12,230 bases of DNA from Prolixibacteraceae bacterium (lineage in GTDB: Bacteria; Bacteroidota; Bacteroidia; Bacteroidales; Prolixibacteraceae), in the NCBI GenBank assembly GCA_003537645.1, contig DPRM01000097.1:1-12230 (forward strand), given 5' to 3'. This document shows, in pieces, positions 1 through 5,474 of this stretch. Both the position numbers and the translations under genes were made by a program. Under the pieces are notes generated by a model that had not been told where the DNA came from, did not search any database, and saw only the letters and a list, made by a program, of their open reading frames with translations. The first letter of the stretch is position 1, and every line of letters begins with the position of its first letter.

Positions 1-53
1 TGTGGACCCCGAGATTACAAATCACGTGCTGTGGCCAACTGAGCTAATTCGGC
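1..53 (-). tRNA. tRNA-Thr (anticodon UGU), 5' portion, cut by window edge
   Basis: Read on the minus strand from 53 downward, this stretch folds as the first 53 bases of a tRNA. It shows acceptor strand GCCGAAT, TA at positions 8-9, D-stem GCTC, a GG-containing D-loop, and an anticodon loop TTTGTAA that gives anticodon UGU, which reads ACA (threonine). The variable loop GGGTC and the start of the T-stem follow, then the window ends. Two stem positions do not pair: C13 against C22 in the D-stem and T29 against T41 in the anticodon stem. Because the T-arm and 3' acceptor strand are outside the window, I cannot tell whether it is a normal gene or a degenerate copy. In Bacteroidota a tRNA cluster leading to tuf and the secE/nusG/ribosomal protein genes often lies downstream of hpf, which fits this position. 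Confidence 0.85.
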
Positions 54-77
54 AACTATAAATACATCATGTCAAAA

Positions 78-112
78 CCTCTATAAACGAACAAACTACC
101 TGTTTACAGAGG
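78..112 (-). other. 11-bp RNA hairpin in the tRNA-Thr leader
   Basis: On the minus strand CCTCTGTAAAC (112-102) can pair with GTTTATAGAGG (88-78) over 11 base pairs, with one G-U wobble and a 13-base loop. It ends 24 bases before the tRNA 5' end and is followed by four T residues (77-74). It could be a processing or attenuator-like element in the tRNA precursor, or a weak terminator for hpf transcripts. A smaller hairpin, CTTTT/AAAAG, lies upstream at 145-159. The pairing is seen directly; the function is inference. Confidence 0.5.
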
Positions 113-164
113 CCCCTTTCCTCCAGACTCTGACTAATCAGATACTTTTCCGAAAAAAGGTTTG

Positions 165-197
165 CAAATGTATAAATATTTTATTGCAATTCACAAC
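165..197 (-). promoter_or_regulatory. Bacteroidota-type promoter for the tRNA-Thr transcript
   Basis: The minus strand carries a -7 box TACATTTG (172-165) matching the Bacteroidota housekeeping consensus TAnnTTTG. GTTG (197-194) lies upstream at a spacing of 21 bases, close to the -33 consensus TTTG. Predicted transcription would start near 159 and reach the tRNA after a leader of about 105 bases. It sits just beyond the hpf stop codon, so the tRNA need not depend on read-through from rpsU-xerC-hpf. Confidence 0.55.
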
Positions 198-216
198 AAT
201 CGATGTTTTTTTCGAT

Positions 217-519
217 TTATTTGTCCTTCAGCTTTTCTTTATGTTTGAATAATTGACGACGTATTGCATCAATTGCAAGGTCAATAGATTCTTCAAAAGT
301 GTCGGTCTGCTTTTCGGCGAAAAGATAATCAGCTCCAGGAATAGAAAGCTTTATTTCAGCAATTTTATTATTTACAGTTTCAGGTTTTTCGACCTTCATA
401 ATTACTTCAGCTCCAATAATACCCTCAAAGTAGGTATCAAGTTTGGCAACCTTTTTATTAACAAAATCAATTAGTTTTTGATCTGCAGTAAAATGTACTG
501 TGTTAACTTGAATGTTCAT
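217..519 (-). CDS. hpf: Ribosome hibernation promoting factor, short form
   Basis: This 100-residue protein belongs to the HPF/RaiA (YfiA) family. It binds the decoding region of the 30S subunit in stationary phase or stress and silences ribosomes. The sequence shows the usual start MNIQVNTVHF, the central strand region with VEKPETVNNKIAEIKLSIPG (about 43-62), and a C-terminal helix rich in Lys/Arg (about 85-100) that would contact rRNA. There is no C-terminal dimerisation domain, so it is the short form, which needs a partner such as RMF to form 100S particles in proteobacteria; that partner is not visible here. It is the third gene of the rpsU-xerC-hpf operon, 18 bases after xerC. The start is fixed by a perfect AGGAGG seven bases upstream, which is exceptional among genes in this window. 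Confidence 0.93.
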   Translation of the reverse strand: MNIQVNTVHFTADQKLIDFVNKKVAKLDTYFEGIIGAEVIMKVEKPETVNNKIAEIKLSIPGADYLFAEKQTDTFEESIDLAIDAIRRQLFKHKEKLKDK

Positions 520-526
520 AATTTTT

Positions 527-532
527 CCTCCT
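527..532 (-). promoter_or_regulatory. Perfect Shine-Dalgarno (AGGAGG) of hpf
   Basis: The minus strand reads AGGAGG followed by AAAAATT and the hpf ATG, giving an ideal seven-base spacing. It lies in the 18-base gap between the xerC stop codon and hpf. None of the other starts in the window that I examined (rpsU, xerC, the HhH gene, both aldolases, tamL, the RNA methyltransferase, porT) has a comparable site; they have A/T-rich leaders, as is usual in Bacteroidota. Confidence 0.85.
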
Positions 533-537
533 AAAAT

Positions 538-1422
538 TTATGATCGTGGGTGTGCTTGTCTATATACTCTTTGAACCTTTTCGAGTGAGGTATGAGTGTA
601 AACCTGAGTAGCTGAAAGATTTGAATGACCTAGCATTTCCTTTACTGCATTTAAATCGGCTCCCCGATTAAGCAGGTGCGTTGCAAAGGAATGCCTAAGC
701 ACATGAGGACTTTTTTGATCGATTTTTGTAACCAAAGCTAAATACTTTAAAACAACCCTGTATATGAGTTTTGCATAAACCGGTTTCCCTTTTGATGTCA
801 ATAACAAAAACGGAACAGTATTTCCAAAAAGTTTGGTGCGCTCTGCCTTGTATTGTTCTATCAGCATATTTAAACTTCGGGGATAAGGTGTAATACGCTC
901 TTTATTTCTCTTACCTAAAACCTTGACCAAAAATTCAGTTTGAAATAAATCACCATCTCTTAGATGCTGCAACTCATTCAAACGAATTCCGGCACCATAC
1001 AACAAACTTAAAATTAATTTGTCACGCAGTGCGTCAAAGTCGTTTCCAAAAAAACCATCATCAAGCAAATGATTCAACTGCTTCTCTTCTACAAATTGAG
1101 GTAGCTTTTTTCGAATTCTGGGCACAATCACATTAACCAGATTATTCTCCTTAACAACCTCTAACCTCATTAAATACTTATTAAAAGACTTTAATGCTGA
1201 TATCTTTTTATTTACAGTACGAGCTGAAAGCCCACTGTCCATCAATTCAACAATCCAACTTCTAACTACCTTATCATTAATTCCTTCTATATTAAAATCC
1301 CCGATCGTTTTGACAAAAAACTCTTCAAACTGATCGAGGTCTTTTTTATAGGCAACAGCAGTTAAATGCGAATACCTTTTTTCGTATTTCAGATAATTGA
1401 TAAATGATTCCTGATGCGACAT
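538..1422 (-). CDS. xerC: Tyrosine recombinase XerC/XerD-type
   Basis: This 294-residue tyrosine recombinase is of the kind that resolves chromosome dimers at dif near the terminus. An N-terminal SAM-like core-binding domain (about 1-90) is followed by the catalytic domain (about 105-290). The full active-site set is present: R147 in GAGIRLNEL, K171 in the beta-hairpin GKRN, H240 and R243 in HVLRHSFATHL, H266 in LGHS, and nucleophile Y275 in VYTH. The last five have the same numbering as the catalytic residues of E. coli XerC, and R147 is one residue off R148. Length and position between rpsU and hpf match a conserved Bacteroidota arrangement, which argues for a housekeeping Xer enzyme rather than an integrase. 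Bacteroidota also encode a XerD, so the C/D assignment rests on context and similarity. The start ATG has no Shine-Dalgarno and follows rpsU by 43 bases. Confidence 0.9.
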   Translation of the reverse strand: MSHQESFINYLKYEKRYSHLTAVAYKKDLDQFEEFFVKTIGDFNIEGINDKVVRSWIVELMDSGLSARTVNKKISALKSFNKYLMRLEVVKENNLVNVIVPRIRKKLPQFVEEKQLNHLLDDGFFGNDFDALRDKLILSLLYGAGIRLNELQHLRDGDLFQTEFLVKVLGKRNKERITPYPRSLNMLIEQYKAERTKLFGNTVPFLLLTSKGKPVYAKLIYRVVLKYLALVTKIDQKSPHVLRHSFATHLLNRGADLNAVKEMLGHSNLSATQVYTHTSLEKVQRVYRQAHPRS

Positions 1423-1455
1423 TTGAAAATAATTAACATCATTAACAGGAACCAG

Positions 1456-1469
1456 CTAGAAGTTTCTAG
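1456..1469 (-). repeat. Short inverted repeat overlapping the rpsU stop codon
   Basis: CTAGAA and TTCTAG flank a two-base centre, forming a 14-base near-palindrome that covers the rpsU stop codon at the start of the 43-base rpsU-xerC gap. It could fold as a small intercistronic hairpin in the operon mRNA. No function can be assigned, and a palindrome this short can arise by chance. Confidence 0.3.
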
Positions 1470-1657
1470 TCGTCCTGACGTTGAAGATTTTCAATATAAA
1501 TGGCTTTTTTTACTTCAGCCCTTCTTTCAACTGATGGTTTTGTAAAAGCCTGCCTTACACGCAATTCTTTCACAACTCCTGTTTTTTCAAACTTTCTTTT
1601 AAATCTCTTAAGCGCTCTTTCGATATTTTCGCCTTCTTTTACTGGAATAACGATCAT
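1466..1657 (-). CDS. rpsU: Small ribosomal subunit protein bS21
   Basis: The 63-residue basic protein matches bS21. It has the N-terminal start MIVIPVKEGENIERALKRFK, the helix with KRKFEKTGVVKELR, and the basic stretch ERRAEVKKA. It is slightly shorter than the 71-residue E. coli protein, as usual in this phylum. bS21 sits on the 30S platform near the 3' end of 16S rRNA. In Flavobacterium johnsoniae, bS21 with bS6 and bS18 sequesters the anti-Shine-Dalgarno, which explains the rarity of SD-driven starts in the phylum. It is first in the rpsU-xerC-hpf operon, under the promoter at 1691-1721, with a predicted leader of about 28 bases. The bases before its ATG are A/T-rich and contain no recognisable Shine-Dalgarno. 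Confidence 0.95.
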   Translation of the reverse strand: MIVIPVKEGENIERALKRFKRKFEKTGVVKELRVRQAFTKPSVERRAEVKKAIYIENLQRQDD

Positions 1658-1690
1658 GGAATTATTTTTTTCTTGTTAAAATTCGAGCCG

Positions 1691-1721
1691 CAAATTTATT
1701 AATTTAAGATTAGTAATCAAA
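1691..1721 (-). promoter_or_regulatory. Promoter of the rpsU-xerC-hpf operon
   Basis: On the minus strand TTTG (1721-1718) and TAAATTTG (1698-1691) are separated by exactly 19 bases. This matches the Bacteroidota housekeeping sigma factor consensus TTTG-N19-TAnnTTTG at every fixed position. The predicted start lies near 1685, about 28 bases before the rpsU ATG. Confidence 0.75.
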
Positions 1722-1801
1722 TTTAATCTGAAAAATTTATTTTTTAAAGCACTGATCAGCATTTTCCTTTGAAATAGAAACGCATACGCCCAAAATTTGT
1801 T

Positions 1802-2884
1802 CTAAAAATATGGCTTTAACCTTGCGTATTCTTCTATGCTTAAGATCATACTATCGCGTAAAACCGAAGGTTCATGAATACTTCCATATTTTGTTCTGAA
1901 TTTAACTATTTGCTGCGCCCTGTTCTTTTGAATATAGGGATGTCTTGCTAATTCATTCCATTCTGCGAAATTCAAATCAACCTTTTTAATTTTGCCAAGG
2001 TCAATTTTTATCATCCCTTCAATTCTTTGTATAACCTGCTCACTTAAACCATACACCTCCTTCAATTGTGCAATAGTATGAAAACCACCTAGCAAATCAC
2101 GATATTTTACAATACGCTTCGAAAGTTTTTCGCCTATACCAGGTAATTTCATCAAATCAATTGAGTCGGCTGTGTTAATCTCAATTTGAATCACCGCTGT
2201 TTTGATTACACTTTCAGTCTTAACAGTTTCCCTTTCCGGTATTGCAATATAATCATCAAGTTCAACTTTTTGGGTTTCTGAAATTCCATAAATTTTCAAA
2301 AAATCAGCTTTGCTCCTGAAGTTTCCACCTTTGCTCTTATAATTTCGAATTGTCCTTACCTGTTTTTCTGTAAATCCCAAACGGATAAAATCATTGTCTG
2401 TGGCTGTATTCGGATCAAAAGAGAACAATTCAGAAGTAATTATTGCATGAGCTTGTCTATCTGGTTTATTATCAAAAAATAGGAATGGCCTTACTTCGTT
2501 GAAAATAGAATCGGTTACTCCGTAAATTTTTCTAAAATCAGCTTCAGCATAAAACTTTCCGCCTTTCTCCCTAAATTTCAGAATATTTCGCTTGATTCCG
2601 GCATGAAGCGACAGGCTGTCAAGTGCTTCATCACTTATAGTATTCGGATTAAACATGAATAAAGTAGTTGTACTTGCTTCCGTATTGTTTGAATTCTCTG
2701 GCAAATTCATCTCATTTCTTGCAGAATCGAGCAACACAATATCAATTTTCCCGGGAGTTTCAAAATAAAAAATGACTTTATTGGCGATAGCCAGTATAAA
2801 AATAATAACCAAAAGGATGGTGATTCCTTTACGCTCGTTACGACTAAAAGTAAAATAATCCTGAACAATTTGCTTGAAGTTCAT
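1802..2884 (-). CDS. Membrane-anchored protein with four helix-hairpin-helix repeats (ComEA-like)
   Basis: This 360-residue protein has a short cytoplasmic N-terminus, one membrane segment (about 20-41, ITILLVIIFILAIANKVIFY) and a long tail with four tandem repeats of about 60 residues (76-137, 153-215, 233-294, 302-360). Each repeat follows the ComEA/HhH plan: a start such as FNPNT, FDPNT or INTAD, a helix-hairpin-helix, then a K/R-GG-F stretch and LKxIYG. Only the third has the canonical hairpin LPGIGEKLSKRI; the others replace PGIG with LHAGI, LGFTE and HPYIQ. ComEA proteins bind incoming double-stranded DNA during transformation, but those are small and have one HhH pair. This multi-repeat type is common in Bacteroidota and uncharacterised, so DNA binding is inference. 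It lies beyond the aldolase terminator, 917 bases before the aldolase stop codon is reversed in the next entry, and no clear promoter was seen in the 40 bases upstream. Confidence 0.8.
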   Translation of the reverse strand: MNFKQIVQDYFTFSRNERKGITILLVIIFILAIANKVIFYFETPGKIDIVLLDSARNEMNLPENSNNTEASTTTLFMFNPNTISDEALDSLSLHAGIKRNILKFREKGGKFYAEADFRKIYGVTDSIFNEVRPFLFFDNKPDRQAHAIITSELFSFDPNTATDNDFIRLGFTEKQVRTIRNYKSKGGNFRSKADFLKIYGISETQKVELDDYIAIPERETVKTESVIKTAVIQIEINTADSIDLMKLPGIGEKLSKRIVKYRDLLGGFHTIAQLKEVYGLSEQVIQRIEGMIKIDLGKIKKVDLNFAEWNELARHPYIQKNRAQQIVKFRTKYGSIHEPSVLRDSMILSIEEYARLKPYF

Positions 2885-2924
2885 AAAAATAAGGCTTTCT
2901 CTAATTTACTTCAAAAAATTGAAA

Positions 2925-2952
2925 TAAAAAACCCGGTTCAAATTGAACCGGG
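2925..2952 (-). terminator. Rho-independent terminator of the class IIA aldolase gene
   Basis: CCCGGTTCA (2932-2940) and TGAACCGGG (2944-2952) form a perfect nine-base-pair stem with a three-base loop. On the minus strand this is followed by six or seven T residues (2931-2925). It lies 40 bases after the aldolase stop codon and 41 bases before the next gene on the same strand, so it should insulate the two. Confidence 0.92.
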
Positions 2953-2992
2953 CTGAAAATTCTTTTAGTAAAGTACAAAATGCTAAACTGAT

Positions 2993-4069
2993 TTAGCTTC
3001 TGTCGATATTATTCAGGTCGTTGAACGCAATCTTTAATCTTTCAATCATCGATTCCTGCGATTTACGCAACCAAACGCGGGGATCGTAATATTTCTTGTT
3101 TGGCTTGTCATCTCCATCAGGGTTCCCAATCTGACCTTGTAGATATTCTCTGTTCTGCGCTTCATACTTGCGAACTCCGTCCCAGGTAGCCCATTGGGTA
3201 TCAGTATCGATGTTCATCTTTATTACACCGTATGAAATTGCTTCACGAATTTCTTCAAGCGAAGACCCTGAACCGCCATGAAATACAAAATCGATAGGTT
3301 TTTCACCTAAACCATGTTTTTCGGAAATAAATTTTTGTGAATTATCGAGAATCTTAGGCGTAAGCTTCACATTGCCAGGCTTATACACACCGTGAACATT
3401 TCCGAAAGAGGCTGCGATTGTGAAGTTCGGACTGATTTTGCTCAATTCTTCGTAAGCATAATCAACATCAGCTGGTTGTGTATAAAGTAATGAGTTATCC
3501 ATTCCTGTATTGTCAACTCCATCTTCTTCTCCACCGGTACAACCTAGTTCAATTTCGAGCGTCATCCCAATTTTGCTCATACGGGCAAGGTATTTCTTGC
3601 AGATTTCAATATTTTCATGAAGTGGTTCTTCTGATAAATCGATCATGTGAGAACTAAACAATGGTTTCCCTGTTTCTGCAAAATGCTTTTCGCCAGCATC
3701 TAATAAACCATCAATCCATGGCAATAATTTTTTTGCGGCATGATCGGTATGTAACACTACATGAACACCATATAATTCGGCGAGTAAATGCACCGATTTT
3801 GCACCGGCTATTGCACCGGCTATTGGAGCCAACTGGCCATCTAGTTTTAAACCTTTTCCGGCATAAAACTGCGCGCCGCCGTTTGAAAATTGAATTATAA
3901 CCGGTGAATTCACCAATTTGGCAGCTTCCATTACAGCGTTAACCGAGTCAGAACCAACTACGTTTACAGCGGGTAATGCAAAATGATTTTCTTTTGCAAT
4001 TTTGAATACTTTTTGCAAATCGGTTCCGGATACTACTCCGTGTTTTACTACTTCTGAAATTTTTGTCAT
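2993..4069 (-). CDS. fbaA: Class II fructose-bisphosphate aldolase, subclass IIA
   Basis: This 358-residue, zinc-dependent aldolase reversibly cleaves fructose 1,6-bisphosphate to dihydroxyacetone phosphate and glyceraldehyde 3-phosphate in glycolysis and gluconeogenesis. The metal and catalytic residues sit at the same numbers as in E. coli FbaA: D109 and H110 in HTDH, E174 in LEIELG, H226 in NVHGVYKPGNV, H264 in FHGGSGS, and N286/D288 in MNIDTD. The active-site loop CTGGEEDGVDN (177-187) is intact. Length is normal for subclass IIA (about 359). It is transcribed alone, with a terminator just after it, and is divergent from a second aldolase of another subclass. The start ATG has an A/T-rich leader with no Shine-Dalgarno. 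Confidence 0.95.
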   Translation of the reverse strand: MTKISEVVKHGVVSGTDLQKVFKIAKENHFALPAVNVVGSDSVNAVMEAAKLVNSPVIIQFSNGGAQFYAGKGLKLDGQLAPIAGAIAGAKSVHLLAELYGVHVVLHTDHAAKKLLPWIDGLLDAGEKHFAETGKPLFSSHMIDLSEEPLHENIEICKKYLARMSKIGMTLEIELGCTGGEEDGVDNTGMDNSLLYTQPADVDYAYEELSKISPNFTIAASFGNVHGVYKPGNVKLTPKILDNSQKFISEKHGLGEKPIDFVFHGGSGSSLEEIREAISYGVIKMNIDTDTQWATWDGVRKYEAQNREYLQGQIGNPDGDDKPNKKYYDPRVWLRKSQESMIERLKIAFNDLNNIDRS

Positions 4070-4397
4070 TGTATTAATTTTTAGATGATACTATTCAGTT
4101 TCTATTCTCTGATTTCTAAATGCAAAGAATATAACTAAACAAAGTTAGGATTGTTCAGGCTTAAAATATGAATTCGGTCAATAAATTAGATTTCAGGATA
4201 AAAAATTAACCTGATGTATTAAAACGACAAACTTATTGTGATAAATAAGGACGTCAGAAAATTTTCAGGAAAGAGAAATTGAGCTGTGTTAAGTATTTTT
4301 TAATACAAAGTGTATGAAGAAATGAACAGACTGGTTTTAAGTTATAAATCGTTATAATTGCGCTGCTTAAAAAAAACAACCAAAAAAATCACACAAA
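4070..4397. promoter_or_regulatory. Divergent intergenic region between the two aldolase genes
   Basis: The 328 bases are A/T-rich and contain no plausible gene. On the minus strand TAACTTTG (4147-4140) matches the -7 box TAnnTTTG, about 70 bases before the class IIA aldolase start, but I see no good -33 box at the expected distance. On the plus strand TATAATTG (4353-4360) differs from the consensus at one position and would serve the class IIB aldolase. A small inverted repeat, GTATT/AATAC (4293-4306), lies between them and could be an operator or chance. The plus-strand leader before 4398 is A-rich and lacks a Shine-Dalgarno. Confidence 0.4.
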
Positions 4398-5393
4398 ATG
4401 AGTACTAGTTATAAAGATCTGGGACTTGTAAACACTACAGAGATGTTTGCAAAAGCAGTTGAAGGCGGATATGCCGTTCCTGCTTACAACTTCAATAATC
4501 TGGAACAACTCCAGGCAATCATTCAGGCATGTGTTGAGACCAAGTCGCCGGTAATTCTCCAGGTATCGGCCGGAGCACGCAAATATGCCAACTCAAATTT
4601 ACTTCGCAACATGGCACGCGGAGCAGTTGAATATGCGAAAGAACTGGGATGTGAAATTCCAATTGCCCTTCACCTTGACCATGGCGACACTTTCGAACTT
4701 TGCAAAGACTGTGTTGACAGCGGTTTTTCTTCAGTAATGATTGATGGTTCGCACCATTCGTTTGAAGAAAATATTGTGCTGACCAAAAAAGTTGTTGAAT
4801 ACGCGCACGCTAACGGTGTGACTGTTGAAGGCGAATTAGGTGTATTGGCCGGCGTTGAAGATGACGTTGTTGCAGAGCAATCGCATTACACAAAACCAGA
4901 AGAAGTAATTGAGTTCGTAACCCGTACAGGTGTAGATTCTCTGGCCATCTCGATTGGTACTTCGCACGGAGCAAACAAATTCACACCCGACCAATGTACA
5001 CGCAATGCTGATGGAGTATTAATTCCACCTCCATTACGTTTCGACATTCTGGAAGAAATTGAAGCACAGCTACCTGGCTTCCCAATTGTTTTGCATGGTT
5101 CATCATCTGTTCCACAGGAAGACGTTGAAACCATCAACAAATTTGGTGGTGCATTGAAAGATTCAGTTGGAATTCCTGAAGAACAACTTCGCAAAGCAGC
5201 AAAATCTGCAGTTTGCAAAATCAACATCGACTCTGACGGACGTTTGGCCATGACTGCCGCTATCCGCAAGGTATTTGTTGAAAAACCGGGAGAATTTGAT
5301 CCCCGCAAATATTTAGGACCAGCTCGCGATGCATTGAAAGTTCTTTATATGCATAAAAACACCAGTGTTTTAGGTTCGGCCAACAAAGCTTAA
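4398..5393 (+). CDS. Class II fructose-bisphosphate aldolase, subclass IIB-like
   Basis: This 331-residue aldolase is from the subclass that also contains tagatose-bisphosphate and related ketose-bisphosphate aldolases. Metal and catalytic residues are visible: D94 and H95 in HLDHGD, E146 in VEGELG, H190 in GTSHG, H233 in LHGSSS, and N276/D278 in INIDSD. The motif DGSHHSFEENI (116-126) is the usual phosphate-loop region of this subclass. Against typical subclass IIB proteins it carries an extra segment (about 250-268) before the INID motif, a form I recognise from Bacteroidota. Fructose 1,6-bisphosphate is the likely substrate, but tagatose 1,6-bisphosphate cannot be excluded. Its G/C-richer codon use and compact terminator suggest strong expression. 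It is monocistronic, and the 5422-5451 terminator follows the stop codon by 28 bases. Confidence 0.93.
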   Translation: MSTSYKDLGLVNTTEMFAKAVEGGYAVPAYNFNNLEQLQAIIQACVETKSPVILQVSAGARKYANSNLLRNMARGAVEYAKELGCEIPIALHLDHGDTFELCKDCVDSGFSSVMIDGSHHSFEENIVLTKKVVEYAHANGVTVEGELGVLAGVEDDVVAEQSHYTKPEEVIEFVTRTGVDSLAISIGTSHGANKFTPDQCTRNADGVLIPPPLRFDILEEIEAQLPGFPIVLHGSSSVPQEDVETINKFGGALKDSVGIPEEQLRKAAKSAVCKINIDSDGRLAMTAAIRKVFVEKPGEFDPRKYLGPARDALKVLYMHKNTSVLGSANKA

Positions 5394-5421
5394 GCCTTCA
5401 CATTTCATTTACAATCATATC

Positions 5422-5451
5422 AAAAAAGGCAGTCGGGAGGCTGCCTTTTTT
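5422..5451. terminator. Bidirectional rho-independent terminator
   Basis: GGCAGTC (5428-5434) pairs with GGCTGCC (5439-5445) over seven base pairs, including one G-U wobble, and closes a GGGA loop of GNRA type. Six A residues precede the stem and six T residues follow it, so it works as a terminator on both strands. It lies between the convergent class IIB aldolase (stop at 5393) and tamL (stop at 5475). On the minus strand the wobble becomes a C-A mismatch, so the plus-strand form should be stronger. Confidence 0.92.
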
Positions 5452-5474
5452 ATTTCTATTTCTATAACCTGAAA

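Noticed and set aside
198..217. AATCGA/TCGATT inverted repeat just after hpf as a terminator
   Set aside because: The stem is only six A/T-rich pairs and no T-tract follows on the minus strand; it also overlaps the upstream flank of the tRNA promoter candidate.
538..1422. Tyrosine recombinase as mark of a mobile element
   Set aside because: Length, active-site numbering and its place between rpsU and hpf point to the housekeeping Xer enzyme. No attachment repeats or cargo genes surround it, even though a tRNA gene is nearby.
1752..1759. CTGATCAG palindrome after the HhH gene
   Set aside because: An eight-base self-complementary site with no loop and no second copy; expected by chance in this much sequence.
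4886..5308. 140-codon minus-strand open frame inside the class IIB aldolase
   Set aside because: It is fully antisense to a clear aldolase coding region, its Ser/Pro-rich translation resembles no family, and it is explained by codon bias of the real gene.
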